Shown: piece by piece, positions 47,626-60,647 of the stretch
Layout: each line of letters opens with the position of its first letter
Position numbering within the stretch: the stretch's first letter is position 1
NCBI RefSeq assembly: GCF_002878395.1
Contig: NW_025862232.1
Span: forward strand, 1-64,000
Origin: Capsicum annuum
Taxonomy: Eukaryota; Streptophyta; Magnoliopsida; Solanales; Solanaceae
Length of the DNA: 64,000 bases
Direction: 5' to 3'
Program-made: the position numbers and the translations under genes
The notes under the pieces: generated by a model
What the model was told of the DNA's origin: nothing
The model's database searches: none
What the model saw: the letters and a program-made list of their open reading frames with translations, nothing else

Positions 47626-50034
47626 TGTAACGCCCCGAGTCTGTACCCCAGACGCTACACGGTGCTCATAATCTCGAAGGACCACAAGCTAATCCATGAC
47701 TGGTACCTGCTGCATTAACTGAATGATAATACTATAATATACGGAAATTAGGCAGAAAACATGCCATAAGTTTTAATACTGTAATAAAACTAAATACGAT
47801 ATAACAATACCAACACTGAAACACCATCTGAAAATACTCTAGTCTAGAAAGCCTCTAAACTAACTCCAACTACTGAAAATAAACTAAAATTCTAAAAAAC
47901 AATCATGTCCTACTAAGGGTGATTTAGAGCCTGTTCATCTGAACCTATGATATAAGACATCATAGCGCAAAAGAAAAGCATGTGTTAGTACTTTGAATGT
48001 ACTGTTATGCTCAGTAAGGTAGGCTGAAATGCATGGGTTCATATACATGAACACTACTAACTGAATAACATGAGTATGATTGAATGAGAGTACATGCATG
48101 AATACGTAGACTGTAACTGAGATCGTGATAACACTGAATACTGAGTCTGAATACTAATTTACTAAAATACAATTTTACTGATACTATATTACTGATAGCT
48201 GAATGACCATATCTGACAGTCCTGAATCTGTGGAACTATACTGAGTTTCGTACTAAGCTAAGTGACTATATCTGACAGTCCTAAATTTGTAGAACTAAAC
48301 TGAGTTCTATACTGAGACTAAATCTGACACTGAGATAAACTGTGGGAGGTAATCATCTAACCGACATACTCCAATTAAGATGACTAAGTTGGGGTCTAAT
48401 CTGTAAGCCCAATTGGAAGGGTGTCAGTATCGTGCCACGGGTAAAGACAATTGTTGTGGAGTCAGTCCTAACTAACAGGTGACCCCTGAGATCAGTCCTA
48501 ATCTAGCGGGTGACCCCTAAGTATTTCATTCCTATATAATGTATGACATCTCATAACCTACGATGGCTACATAGTTTTGGAACTTAGGGATTTCTTCTAA
48601 GGACCTAGTCCTATCTAACGGGTGCGCCCCATCCCTAGGTTTGCTCGGTGCTGAATCCTACACCCAATTGAATAGACATTGAACTAATTTCCAAGTTCAT
48701 ACTAGGCTTGACTGAACTGTTACAGAGTTTAATGAGTTCTGTTAACTAATGGAATACCACTAAATGAGTTTACTATGGTCCAAACTAAATACTGGACTAA
48801 TACTGAGTTTATTGAGTTTTTTCTTGTGTCCCGTGACTGACTGAGAGTACTACTGATTGTGACATAACTGAGATTATCTTGTAACTGACACTGGCTTTAA
48901 GTACACGGCTAAATTGTCGAGTATTAAATACACCCAGGACTCGATAGAATAAAAGCAAATCATAACATAGTCTTGAAAAGAATAATCATGTGCACTTGGT
49001 CACAACTCATTCATGGAGGCATTTTATCAAACACTTGCATGATACAATTCGTACATAAGCTGACATGACATGATTTCTTTATATTATAAGTTCACATGAG
49101 CAATTCATAAAGGATTTAGTTAGCATCATATATGTACATAACATTAACAACAAGTGGGCAGCATAATTCAACTCCAACTTTACAATTTCCACGTTTCAAC
49201 ATAGATTTACATGATATTACATATTCATCAATTATACCCACATGAAACTTATCATAAAATATGGATTAGAATCCCAATTAACCATTATAAATATGATTAT
49301 AATCAAACCCAACATGAAATTCTTGAAATCCATACACTTGAAGTTAAAAATAGTTTCTTGGACTCCAAGGGTGGAAGGAACCCTTGGATGAACACTTCAC
49401 ATATCTTGGCTGTTAAATTCTTGAAGAAGGATGGTGAATTCTTGGATCTTAAGTTTTAATTTAATTCTCCTAGGGTTTGTTCTTGAGAGCTTTTTGTGGA
49501 GAATGAATGAATTTTTCTCTCTAAAGGGTTTAATTTCATGTTTTGGGGGCTGAAGGACGTGGGAAAAAAACCGAAATATCCCAAAGGACGTAGTCTTATA
49601 ATGACTGAAAACTGTGCTATCGATGCGCAGACCAACATGCCGCATTATTGGCATTGGCACGATGGCCAATGCACTGCATTGAGTCCACGTCGGTTTACTA
49701 GAATGTGACATTAGAGCTGAGGAGAATAATTATCAATGCGATAGTTATCGCGGTGCATCCAGATCGCATTGATTCACTGGTTTGGGATTCTAAAGGTGAT
49801 TCAAACGTAGTCCAAAAAATCTAAAACTTATCCGAGAACACCTACGGACATTCCTAATCATGAATTAACTTAAATATCAATATCTAACGAGTGTAAAGTT
49901 TGCAAATAAGATTGACAACTTTCAAAGGCTAAAATAACACTAAGTCTAAATACTTAGCTAAAATTTTCTAAGTCTGGGACCCCTTAACAAGCTTAAAGGA
50001 CTGAATTAAGCTAAGAATTTTATGGGGTCTTACA
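47626..50034 (-). repeat. Element G 3' LTR (2409 bp)
   Basis: Plus-strand start TGTAACGCCCCGAG, end GGGGTCTTACA. It is rich in CTGA words and also carries the motif AGTCCTAACTAACAGGTGAC and variants (48470-48620). A cassette of ATCGATGCGCAG-type words lies at 49615-49780. The donor-like site is mutated here (AAG/ATATGTG, about 49404). Confidence 0.9.
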
Positions 50035-50050
50035 ATATCTCCCCCTTGGA
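50035..50050 (-). other. Element G polypurine tract
   Basis: The minus strand reads CCAAGGGGGAGATAT next to the LTR. Confidence 0.82.
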
Positions 50051-52329
50051 AACATTTATCCTCGAATGAGACTGACTGTGAAGAGAGAACTAACAAACTG
50101 AACTTATATACTGGACACGCATAATTGCAACATGATTTTACAATTGACACTACTGATATACTAAATTATCATACTGAATATGCATATCGGATGCATAACT
50201 TTGTAACTAATATTACTTATAAGCTGAGTTTGAATACTGAATATGCATATCTGATACATAAGTACATGACTGAGCTGATTCATAAATGCATGACTGAATA
50301 TGCAACGGTAATGGATAACAAGTTCATAACTGTAACTAGATATGGAACTATACCAATCTAAGGAAGACTGTTAGCTTAAATTGAGAATATTGATGAACCT
50401 GAGATCATTTACTAAACTGCATGAATAGGCACATGAGAACATAACTGAGCCTGAAATATGATACATAAACTGAACTGATCCCCTAAATACATGGCTTCCT
50501 ACTGAGATCGAAACTTGCGAGTCCATCTATAAGTACCCCCACTCCAAACTGGATTCATTATGTGAAGATTAGATAAAAGGTTTAGGTCATAAAAGCTCGA
50601 GAAATTATAGTGCATCTCCCCCTTGGGACATTAAGTCCCCTAAAGAATGCTAACTTAGCTGAGATACTGAGGAAAAATTGAGACGATGCACAGGGCACGT
50701 ATGAACTGAATTATGACTGCTTATCGGGAATCTGAAACTGAGACATGACACCTGAATTGATCTAAACTTTCAACTGCATGGTTGCTCGATCTTGGAATAG
50801 TTGCACTCATAATACTTTGGATAGGACGACTGGGTGGAAAGATGGGATACCACATGAACTTATCCACCTGACTGCTAAACTGAATTACTGACCTTACTGA
50901 CTAGCTCATACTAAAAACTTATACTCGACCAGAGCATTTCTAGTACACTATCTCTCTAGATTTTTAGTGACTTTAGGGAGCAATAAAATCTTAACATGGG
51001 CTGAATAAACATCTGAATAATAAATTTCACCCTGGCTAAAATTTTGTAATATGGGGCGAGGCCTATGGAACACCATCTAAGATAGAGTGACTAAGCCTCC
51101 TACACCGGAACTACTGACTCATAACCTTAGCCATATCTTCCAACTATTTCCCTCAATTATAGTTTCTACTTTAGCACAACATTTCGCTTGAGGTTACTAA
51201 AAATATCTACATGGGCACTGAGTACGAATGCTAAAACATACTAGTTTATCTTATTAACTGAATAGCTGCTAGCTGAATACTGGGCATGTAAGACTGAACT
51301 GTACTAGGTCTGAATGACTGGACTAAAACTATAGAGTATTATACATATAAGGTAAGGACTGATTGTGTAACAGGATATAACTGAGCTTGAATTTATGAAA
51401 ACTATATTATTTGAGGATGCAAGTCCAAACGTATAACATGATTCTAAAATAGCCTGTAAACTGAGGTACTAAAATATTGATATCTGAATAACTGGTAATT
51501 GTATGATATGGTCAAGCAAACCTAAAACTAAACTGAGCTACTGATATGATTACTGGACTGAGACTATGATTGAGATTGTAATTAAGACGATAACTGAGAT
51601 TTTACTGAAGCAGAATAATGAGTTCTAATAATTGAGTAACTGACATCTGAGACTACTAATAACTGAATTACTGATAACTGAGTGACTGATATCTAAGATT
51701 GTAACTGATCTTATACTGGAACTGAATACTGAGTGAGCTGGAACTCCTTATACTAGAAATTGTAAGCATGCATGATTTTCACTAATGTGCATGAATACGA
51801 TCTATGATCATAGTTCTGACGTGACAGGCATGAGCAGATGTCATGATAACTAAAGTACGAATCTTTGCACTGAGGCAATGACGGGTTGGGTCTCATCCCT
51901 TCCCACTACTTTTCTACACGTACTAACATCATTACTAGAATCTAAAAGTCTGACTTGGTTACTTATCCCACCATATCCTCCTTAGCTTAAAGCCATTTTT
52001 CTAAATCTGTGAACTACTTAATAAGCTCTAAACCAAACTAAAACCATATTACTCTAGAGTCTAAGATAGACACTGAGGAGGGCTCTGCTAATATTTTGGG
52101 TTTGATACAAAAGTTGACTGCTATAAAGGAGTTACAAAGAAGGTGAAGCCTCTGGATCTAATAAAGTATAACCACAAGGATGAAAGACTAATAACGTACC
52201 CATAACTAACTCAGGAGTACTCTCCTAATCATGGAAAGACTGGAGTGCATAAGCCTATTCTGCATTGACTACTAGTGGTACTAGAAGTGGCACCCTGCTG
52301 ATTCAGGCGATAGGACTAAGCTAAAGAAC
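50051..52329 (-). other. Element G interior, 3' part, non-coding
   Basis: There are 2.3 kb after the gag remnant with no pol motif on either strand. It is similar in character to the interior of element D, with many CTGA words. Confidence 0.7.
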
Positions 52330-52881
52330 GATTGGACTAACCCTGTGAACCTGACTGAGGACAATCTCTGACTCTATGGCCTAGCTTACCACACCTAAAA
52401 CAAACATCACTACCAGCTCTACACACTCTTTTATGGTTCTTACTATATTCTCCGTAAATCGGATTAGTACGAATACCCTTTCTACTACCTTGTGACTTAG
52501 AGCCTAGTGCTCCATATTGACTGCCATTCTTAGACTTAGGCACTAGCACTCTGAATGAAGGCGGAACTAGGGCTAAAAATCTTTGATGGAATTGAGAGTG
52601 GTTACTACCCCCTGATCTTGGCTTAAAACTACTTGTTCTTACCCTCTTATTCTTTCTCTCCTTATTTCTATGCTCCCCCTTCTCATTCGACTAATAGTGA
52701 ATCAAAAGTATAGATAAGACAACAGTCCATAGGTTATTTTGAGCAACTACTGAATTAGCTAAAGTAGTGAACGTAGCTCTGATTCTGTGTAAGAGACATG
52801 CTCATCTAGGGGATCTGCCTGAAATGGCTGAGGTGCTGACTGATTTCTGATTTTCCTTCCGTTAATCATTTTAGGAGGCAT
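52330..52881 (-). pseudogene. Element G gag remnant with zinc knuckle
   Basis: The start ATG at 52881-52879 gives MPPKMINGRKIRNQ, parallel to the gag starts of B and E. The stretch that would hold the gag core is short and has stops, so most of the core is deleted. The open part 52337-52549 has KSKNGSQYGALGSKSQGSRK and then the intact zinc knuckle CFRCGKLGHRVRDC. This is the only knuckle of the nest with all four ligands (C-x2-C-x4-H-x4-C). A pyrimidine-rich acceptor ending GTTGTAG lies three bases before the start. RNA binding by the knuckle is plausible but expression is unproven. Confidence 0.8.
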
Positions 52882-52884
52882 GTT

Positions 52885-54981
52885 CTACAACTAAAAGGAA
52901 GAAAAGGAATAGACTGTGAATTTATCTTGAGCTTATGCTTACTCGCATGACATGAATACTGAAAGAAGGGAAACAATTCCTAAAACATCTTATAACCTCC
53001 TGTCCATAAGTGTGCCACGCTACAAACCCATGCACAAGACTCAACTAGATGTGGCATTCAGACTTCCTAGGACTCTATTGAACCTTAGGCTCTGATACCA
53101 AGTTTTTAACTCCCCGAGTCTGTACCTCAGATGCTACACGGTGCTCATAATCCCGAAGGACCACAAGCTAACCCATGACTGCTACCTGCTGTATTAACTA
53201 AATGATAATACTGTAATATACAGAAATTTGGCAAAAAACATACCATAAGGTTCAATTCTTTAATAAAACTGAATACAGTATAACAACACCAAAACTGAAA
53301 CATCTGTCTGAAAATAGTCTAGTCTGGAAAGCCTATAAACTGTCTAAACTATGGAGTTGATGGGATAAGCTTCCAACTAACTCTAACTACTAAAAATGAA
53401 CTGAAATTCTAAAAAATAACGATGTCCTCAAACTATGAGGACTCACCACTAATACTGTCTGCTGCGAATCTGAGCTGTTAAGGGTGCTTTGGAGCCCATG
53501 CATCTGAACCTATGGTATAAGACATCATAGCGCAAAAGAAAAGCATGTGTTAGTACTTTGAATGTATTGGTATGCTCAGTGAGGTAGGATAAAATGCATG
53601 GGTTCATATACATGAACAATACAAACTGAATAACATGAGTATGACTGAATGAGAGTACATGCATGAATATGTAGGCTGTAATTAAGATTGTGATAACATT
53701 GAATACTAAGTCTAAATACTGATTTACTAATATTTGAGTTTACTGATACTGTATTACTAATAATTGAATGATCGTATCTGATAGTACTAAATCTATGGAA
53801 CTGTACTGCATTTCGTACTGAGCTGAGTGACTGTATTTGACAGTACTAAATCTATAGAACTGAACTGAGTTCTATACTAAGACTGAATCCGACACTGAGA
53901 CTAAAATTGTGGGAAGTAATCATCTAACTGGCATGCCCCAATTAAGATGACAGAGTTGGGGTCCAATCTGTAACCCCAATTACAAGAGTGTCATTACTGT
54001 GCCACGGATAAAGACAGCTATTATGGAGTCAGTCCTAACTAACGGGTGACCCCTGAGATTAGTCCTAATCTAGTGAGTGATCCCTGAGTATGTCAGTCCT
54101 ATCTAATGGGTGACATCTCATAACCTACGTTGGCTACGTAGTTCTGGAACTTAGGGATTTTTTCTAGGGACCCAGTCCTATCTAACGGGTGTGCCCCCAT
54201 CCCTAGGTTCGCTCGGTGCTGAATCCTACTCGCAACTGAATAGCCACTGAATTGATTTCCTAGTTCATACTAGGTTTAACTAAACTTTTACTGAGTTTAC
54301 TGAGTTCCGTTGACAGGCAAAATACCACTGAATGAGTTTACTGTGGTTCGAACTGAATACTGAACTAGACTGGACTAGTACTGAGTCTGCTAAGTTTTTT
54401 CCTGAGTCTCGTGATTGACTAAGAGTACTACTGATCGTGACATGACTGAGATTATCTTGTAACTGATACTGGATCTAAGTAAACAGCTAAATTGTCGAGT
54501 ATTAAATACCCCCAGGACTCGATAGCATAAAAGTAAATCATAACATAGTCTTGAAAAGCATAATCATGTGCACTTGGTCACAACTCATTCATGGGGGCAT
54601 TTTTTCAAACACTTGCATGATACAATTCGCACATAAGCTGACATGACATAATTTCTTTATCTTATTAGTTCACATGAGTAATTCATCAGGTACTTAGTGA
54701 GCATGATATATGTACATAACATTAACAACAAGTGGGCATCATAATTCAACTCCAGCTTCACAATTTCAAGGGTTCGACATAGATTCACATGATATTACAT
54801 AAACATCAATTAGCCCCACATAAAAATTATCATAAAACATGGATTATTATCCAATTAACCATTATAAACAAAACTATAATCAAACCCAATATGAAATTCA
54901 TAAAATCCATACACTTGAAGTTAAAAATAGTTTCTTGGACTCCAAGGGTGGAAAGAACCCTTAGATGAACACTTCACATAC
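52885..54981 (-). other. Predicted leader intron of element G
   Basis: Donor CCAAG/GTATGTGAAG at 54982/54981 in the 5' LTR. The acceptor ends at 52885 just before gag (CTTCCTTTTAGTTGTAG). Length is 2097 bases. The primer-binding site and leader lie inside it. Confidence 0.5.
53089..53101 (-). other. Element G primer-binding site (tRNA-Met)
   Basis: The minus strand reads TTGGTATCAGAGC, followed by the shared leader (CTAAGGTTCAATAGAGTCC). Confidence 0.9.
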
Positions 54982-55601
54982 CTTGGTTGTTAAATTCTTG
55001 AAGAAGGATGGTGAATTCTTGGATCTTGAGTTTGAATTTAATTCTCCTAGGGTTTGTTCTTGAGTGCTTTTTGTGAAGAATGAATGAATTTTTTCTCTCC
55101 AAAGGATTTAATTTCGTGTTTTGGGGGCTGAAGGACATGGGAAAAAGACCCAAATACCCCTAAGGATACGACCTTTTAATGACTGAAAATTGTGCTATCG
55201 ATGCCCCGCGTTATTGGTATCAATGCGATGGCCAACGCGCTATATTGAGTCCACGTTAATTCACTAGAAATTGACACAAGAGTTGAGGAGAATAATTATC
55301 AATGCGATAGTCGATGCGGCGCGTCGAGATCGCGTTGATTCACTAGTTTGGGATTCCAAAGATGATTCAAACATAATCCAAAAAATCCAAAACTTATGCG
55401 AGAACACCTACGGATATTCCTGATCATGAATTAACTTAAATATCAATATTTAACGGATGTAAAGGTCACAAAATAAGATTGCCAACTGTTGAAGGCTAAA
55501 ATAACACTAAGTGTGAATACTTTGCTAAAATTTTCAAAATCTGGGACCCCATAACAATCTTAAAGGACTGAATTAAGCTAAGAATTTTGTGGGATCTTAC
55601 A
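53105..55601 (-). repeat. Element G 5' LTR (2497 bp)
   Basis: Partner of 47626-50034, collinear through the CTGA-rich part and the cassette at 55195-55350. The inner terminus reads TT for TG. The splice-donor-like site is intact here (54982/54981). Confidence 0.9.
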
Positions 55602-55606
55602 GGAAA

Positions 55607-56300
55607 AAACTCTACCTTCTGATATCTAACCGACTCCTTCAACATAACTAGGATGGGATCCTAATCGTGCTTCTTCTTTACTCCGGAAACTAAAGAAGAT
55701 TCTACACTACTCTGGACCCAAACATTATCCTCAGCCGAATCAACTAAACAAACACCCAATCTAGCCAATTGATGAACTTCTCAAACTAACTCCTTCTTAT
55801 AACTCTCCACATGAGCAAAACTACCCATAGACAGTCTTCTAAGTGCGTCTGCCACTACATTGGCCTTTCTCGGATGATACAACACGCTTATGTAATAATT
55901 TTTCAATAATTCAACTCTCTCTGCATAAGCACATACTGCAAACTTTTGTGGTCCGTAAACACATCAACATGCACCCCATAAAGATAGTTCCTCTACTTTT
56001 TAAGGCAAATACAACAGCAGCTAATCCAAGATCATGCATAGGATAGTTTTTTTATGAGGCTTAAGTTGTCTAGAGGCATCGGCTATGACCTTACCCCTTT
56101 GCATCAAAATGCAACCCAAACCACCTCTAGAGACAACATAATACACAATGAATCCATCTGTACTATCAGGTAACACTAAGACTGGGGCTAAAGTAAGTCG
56201 AGTCTTCAACTCCGAAAAACTCTTCTCAAAAGAATCTGACCATTGAAACTTAACTTTCTTATGAGTCAATCTAGTCATGGGAGATGCAATAGACGAAAAC
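55607..56300 (-). pseudogene. Element E RNase H and linker to integrase (broken)
   Basis: The frame 56021-56278 gives MTRLTHKKVKFQWSDSFEKS, LKTRLTLAPVLVLPD, and [15 protein letters not shown], the RT-RNase H junction. Leftward, the minus strand gives ISVLYHPRKANVVADAL and LSMGSFAHVE, then a linker (GVCLVDSAEDNVWVQSS) that ends VEFF at element G. Stops and frameshifts are present. Confidence 0.86.
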
Positions 56301-56302
56301 CC

Positions 56303-57302
56303 CTAAACAAACTGTCTATAATAGCCAGCTAAACCCAAGAAACTTTTGATATTTGATATAGAAATGGTTCTAGGCCAGTTTCTCAAGGATTCAGTCTTTT
56401 GGGGATCAACTCTAAAGCCATCCCCGGAAATAATATGACCGAGGAAAGCTACTGACCTTAGCCAAAATTCACACCTGTTGAATTTAGAGAAAAACTGGTG
56501 ATCTCTAAGAGTTTGCAATACAATTATAAGATGGTCTACATAGTCATCCTTACTATGGAAATAGACAGGGATATCATCGATAAAGAATATGACAAACATG
56601 TCTAGGTACTGTCTGAACACATAGTTAATCAAGTCCATGAAGGTTATTGGGGTATTTTTTAGCCCAAAATACATGGCTAGAAACTCAAAGTGACCATAAC
56701 GGGTTGTAAAGTTGTCTTTGGGATATCACATTCCCTTACTCTCAGCTTATGATAGCCGAATCTAAGGTCTATCTTGGATAAATAACTTGCACCTTGGAGT
56801 TGATCAAATAAGTCATCAATTCTAGGAAGAGGATATATGTTTTTAGCTGTGACTTTATTAAGCTAATCATAGTTAATGTACATTCATAGAGAACCATCTT
56901 TCTTACACACGAATAGATAGGAGCACCCTACGGAGAAACACTGGGCCTTATGAAACCCTTATCTAAGAGGTCTTTGAGTTGATCTTTCAAATCTTTAAGC
57001 TTGGTAGGAGACATATGATATGGAGGAATAGAGATAGGCTGAGTATCAGGAAGAAGATCAATTTTGAATTCTATTTCCTTATTAGGAGGTACCCCTGGCA
57101 AATACTCAGGAAAAACTTTTGGAAACTCATTTACTACATGGAATGACTGAACGGTTGGAGGCTCAAACTTAGCGTCTTTGACTCAAACTGGATGATATAT
57201 ACACCCTTTTAATATCAACTTTCTAGCTTTAAGATAAGATATGAAATGACTCTTAGGAGATACTGAATTACCTTCCCACTCAAAGACTGGCTCATCAGGA
57301 AA
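56303..57302 (-). pseudogene. Element E reverse transcriptase (broken)
   Basis: The frame 56303-56674 holds TPITFMDLINYVFRQYLDMF, VIFFIDDIPVYFHS with both catalytic Asp residues, [20 protein letters not shown], and FLGLAGYYRQFV. Upstream (to 57000) broken frames give [20 protein letters not shown] and GYHKLRV. Farther up are SISPYHM-type and [14 protein letters not shown] linker words. The polymerase box is intact, but stops elsewhere silence it. Confidence 0.88.
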
Positions 57303-57600
57303 CTAAAACTTCACCACTCGGGTGCGACAATCTATAGATGCATAACAGGAATAAATCCAATCCATACCAAGGATAAGGTGAAAATTAACCATATCTAATT
57401 CTATCAAATCTGCTAATATGATCTTAAGAAGGACAGTGATAGGACTCTTTCTATAGATCTGTTTGGCAACAACTGACTCATCTACTGGAGTGGACACAGA
57501 GAAGGGCTTAGAATGCTTTTTAGGATCTATTCCAAAATTGACTGCAACTAACGGAGTCACATAAAAGAATTGACCTAGGGTCTAACAGCATATAAATATC
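57303..57600 (-). pseudogene. Element E protease region (broken)
   Basis: The frame 57303-57560 has VAVNFGIDPKKHSKPFSVST and KQIYRKSPITVLLKIILADL. It then has IELDMVNFHLILGMDWIYSC and YASIDCRTRVVKF, the protease C-terminus and linker. The active site lies at about 57560-57590 as LLDPRSILLC in the overlapping frame. Relatives have LDPG, so the Gly appears to be Arg. Confidence 0.8.
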
Positions 57601-58876
57601 AAAATGAAAGACATGAAGCATACTAGTAACAACATCTGGTGAACTCTCCTGCTGCTGGCAGGATGGTAAAGTATAGAACCGATTTTGGCACTGACCGCTA
57701 TCGGTACTGGATGATGCACCCTGAGGAGAGGTTGGGTAATTTATGGGAGCTGGTGCACTAGTAGCCTGAATCTGGGGACGAACATCCCTTCTTCTTTGCT
57801 TAGCATACGTATACTCTTTGATTCTGTGACCTAACTTATCACAGGTAAAACAACCTTTCTGTCCCAACAAGCACTCACCAAGATGATTCTTACCATATCT
57901 AGCATATGCAGGATAACTAGGCCTTCCACCTATGCTATTGAGAGATCTAAACATTGAAGTCCTACCATGCTACTCCTACTTGGTTCTAGGTGTGGGGGCA
58001 CTTGCTGAAGACGAAGCTTGCAAAGGCGGACAACTCTAAAACTGCAAATGATTTTCCCCTACAAACCTTGATTGACCAAACTCAAACTTCCCAGTCCTAG
58101 CCTTCTTATTTCCTCTATCTCTTTCCTTCAACTTTTTGCCTTAATTTGTTGGGCATGAGTCATAAATTTAGCAAGATCCATATCTCCAATAAGAATGGTA
58201 GTCCTACACTCCTTGACTACCAATCCAGATACTCTGGTAACAAAGTTACCAATCTAAATACTCTGGTAACAAACTTAGTCATACTAGATCTAGTGTCAAC
58301 CATCAAATCAGGAGCATACTTGGACAACTAGTTGAGCTTAAGGTAGTACTCCTTCATTGTCAATGAGCCCTACCTCAGGTTCATAAACTCTTTAATCTCT
58401 GCTTTCCATAACTCATACGGAAAGAACCTGTCAAGAAACACATCCTAAAACACTTGTCAACTCATGGGAGATGCATTTACACCCCTACTTTTCTTCTATA
58501 TAACAACCCAATCACAAGCAATATCTTTCAGCGTATAGGATGCCAACTCTACACTCTTATCTTCAGTAATATACATAACTTGGGTGATCTTTTTCACTTC
58601 ATAAAGATACAATTGTGGGTCCTTACCTATCTTTGACCCAAAGAATTTGGGCAGATTCATCCTTATGAAGTCACGAAGTCTGGATACAGCTCAATCACCC
58701 TATTGCTGATAGGGGACTGCATCCTGATTGTTGGCCTGAATATTAGCAGTCACAGCTTGGGCTAACGCCTGAAAGGTAACCCAAAATTCAGCATAAGACA
58801 CATTCTCATTTAGAGGATCAATGGTTTAGGGTGGCTGGTAATCATTTATGCGGGCATTAGCTCTGCGAGGAGGCAT
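57601..58876 (-). pseudogene. Element E gag with zinc knuckle (broken)
   Basis: The start ATG at 58876-58874 gives MPPRRANARINDYQPP followed by a TAA where Gln is likely. Then come VTFQALAQAVTANIQANNQD, LRDFIRMNLPKFFGSKIGKD, and YEVKKITQVMYITEDKSVEL. The core goes on as DVFLDRFFPYELWKAEIKEF and MNLR*GSLTMKEYYLKLN. The zinc knuckle near 57825-57865 reads GCFTCDKLGHRIKEYTYAK, with the last Cys replaced by Tyr. A 29-bp tandem duplication at 58218-58275 disrupts the middle. At least eight stops. An acceptor-like GTGATAG precedes the start. Confidence 0.86.
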
Positions 58877-58879
58877 ATT

Positions 58880-60647
58880 CTATCACGAAAGAGGACAGGT
58901 TAAAAGCAGATAACGATAGATGTAAGCATGATGATTTATGAAAAAAAATGATTTCCTAAAATATCCCATAGCCTCTTTCTCGTAAATGTGGTGCGCTTCA
59001 CACCCATGATCAAGACTCTACGTAACGTGGTTTGTCTGACTCCCTAGGACTCTCAAAACCTTAGGCTCTAATATCAAATTTGTAACACCCTAAAAATAGG
59101 TCTCGAGATGTCATACGATGCTCAAGACTACGAGTAGTCTCAGGCTAACCCTGTAAGCCTTCTACTAAGTCTGAAATCCACCATTAAGGTAACTTAAGCA
59201 AGTAAAAATATCAAAACACTAAATTATTTCAAAACTAAACTGAGATCATCAGAATGTACTGTCTTAATGACTAACATTGAAGGTCTGAATAATAACTAGC
59301 AGTCCGACAAGCATCTACTACTAAAGACTAGAGAGCCAATGGGATAAGCCCCAAATGACCCGAGCTAAACTGAAAACAACTAATCAAATACTATGAAAGC
59401 TGAAAATCTGGATAAATGATCCCTCGAATCATGAGGACTCATCATTTTGGGATGTAGATAGAGATTTTTGAAATAACTCACACTGCTGAGACTAGGCACC
59501 TGAACCTACATTATTAAATAATGCTACACATAGACGTATATGTGGATCAGTACTTTTAGAATGTACTAAGCATGTGGGGGTGAATGCATAAGTAAAAATA
59601 ATATCTCAATGTTATCAAAATTAGAACATATGCATGCTAAATGTAATGACTCACATAGGCTTGAATAGCTGAAAATAGAAAATCATCAATCATAAATACA
59701 AAACATACTTTGTAAATATGGTGAGCCATCACATGTAATTCTAAAAGCTGAACTATCATTCTGTTATTCTTTTCTGTTAGGTTGTAGGGAATTCTTTAAA
59801 AAACTATTCTGTAAAGTTTTCAAACTGTAGGGAAAATCTCTCAAAAGTTGTTTTATTATTTTTACTAGTAGGGAAGTTCTTCTAACCGACATACACTATA
59901 TGAGCTATCATATTGTCCAACGTCTAGTTCGCCTAAGAGGAAAACCTCACGTTGGGGAGAGGTGTCATACTCTTTCCAAGGAATATAACCTAAGCTAAGT
60001 GATCATATATGTAACTGTCATCCATATAGAAATGGAAATACTAAATTTGTACCTACATTGGCTCATAGTTCTAGGAAATTAGGATGCGCTAAACTCACAC
60101 TGCCCGCTCGGTGCTAAATACTACTTTCTTTAATCTGTATGGTCATTCTGTAGGAAATCTATATTTAAAACTACTGTAAGGATTTACAGTGAAAACTTCT
60201 TGTGAATATGTTTAATGTAAATTGTAGTTAAAACTGTAAAGTGGATTGCATATCTAAATTGAGATCAAAAGATCAAATCTTGTTCAAAATCTGAAATAAC
60301 TAATCGTAGGGTTCTCAAAGCATTGTCATTCTTGAAATATTAATATTCAACTAGGGCTTGTTAACCCACGCATCAATTTCATGGAAAATCATCATAAAGC
60401 TCATGCTTAATAATGAAAGCATTGATAATTCAAATCTAAATCTGGAAATTAATGTCATACGCATAAAAATACGGGAGTAGACATGCAATTCAACATCCAA
60501 ATCACTTGAAATCTCAAAATCTTCCAATAGCAATATTTGGGTATGAACCCTAAATTTTAATTATTATAGAATCATGTGAATTTGTAATTAAAAACTAATT
60601 TTGGGCAGAAGGATGAAACAATTATCCTTGTGCAAAACCTCACATAC
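58880..60647 (-). other. Predicted leader intron of element E
   Basis: Donor AATTAAG/GTATGTGAGG at 60648/60647 in the 5' LTR. Acceptor CCTCTTTCGTGATAG ends at 58880, three bases before the gag ATG at 58876. Length is 1768 bases. It includes U5, the primer-binding site and the shared leader. Confidence 0.5.
59065..59077 (-). other. Element E primer-binding site (decayed)
   Basis: The minus strand reads TTGATATTAGAGC against TTGGTATCAGAGC, two changes, both C-to-T type on one strand. The leader follows with GTAGAGTCTTGATCATGGG. Confidence 0.85.

Larger units (their letters stand above)
47626..55601 (-). mobile_element. Element G: Ty3-gypsy-like non-autonomous element with gag remnant (TR-GAG-like), inserted in pol of E
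   Basis: LTRs lie at 47626-50034 and 53105-55601. Target copies are GGAGA (47621-47625) and GGAAA (55602-55606). The uninterrupted E sequence should read GGAAA, so the left copy has one change. The primer-binding site beside the right LTR gives the minus orientation. The interior of 3.1 kb has a gag start and a zinc knuckle but no protease, RT or integrase. Such gag-only elements need pol in trans (inference). Confidence 0.9.
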
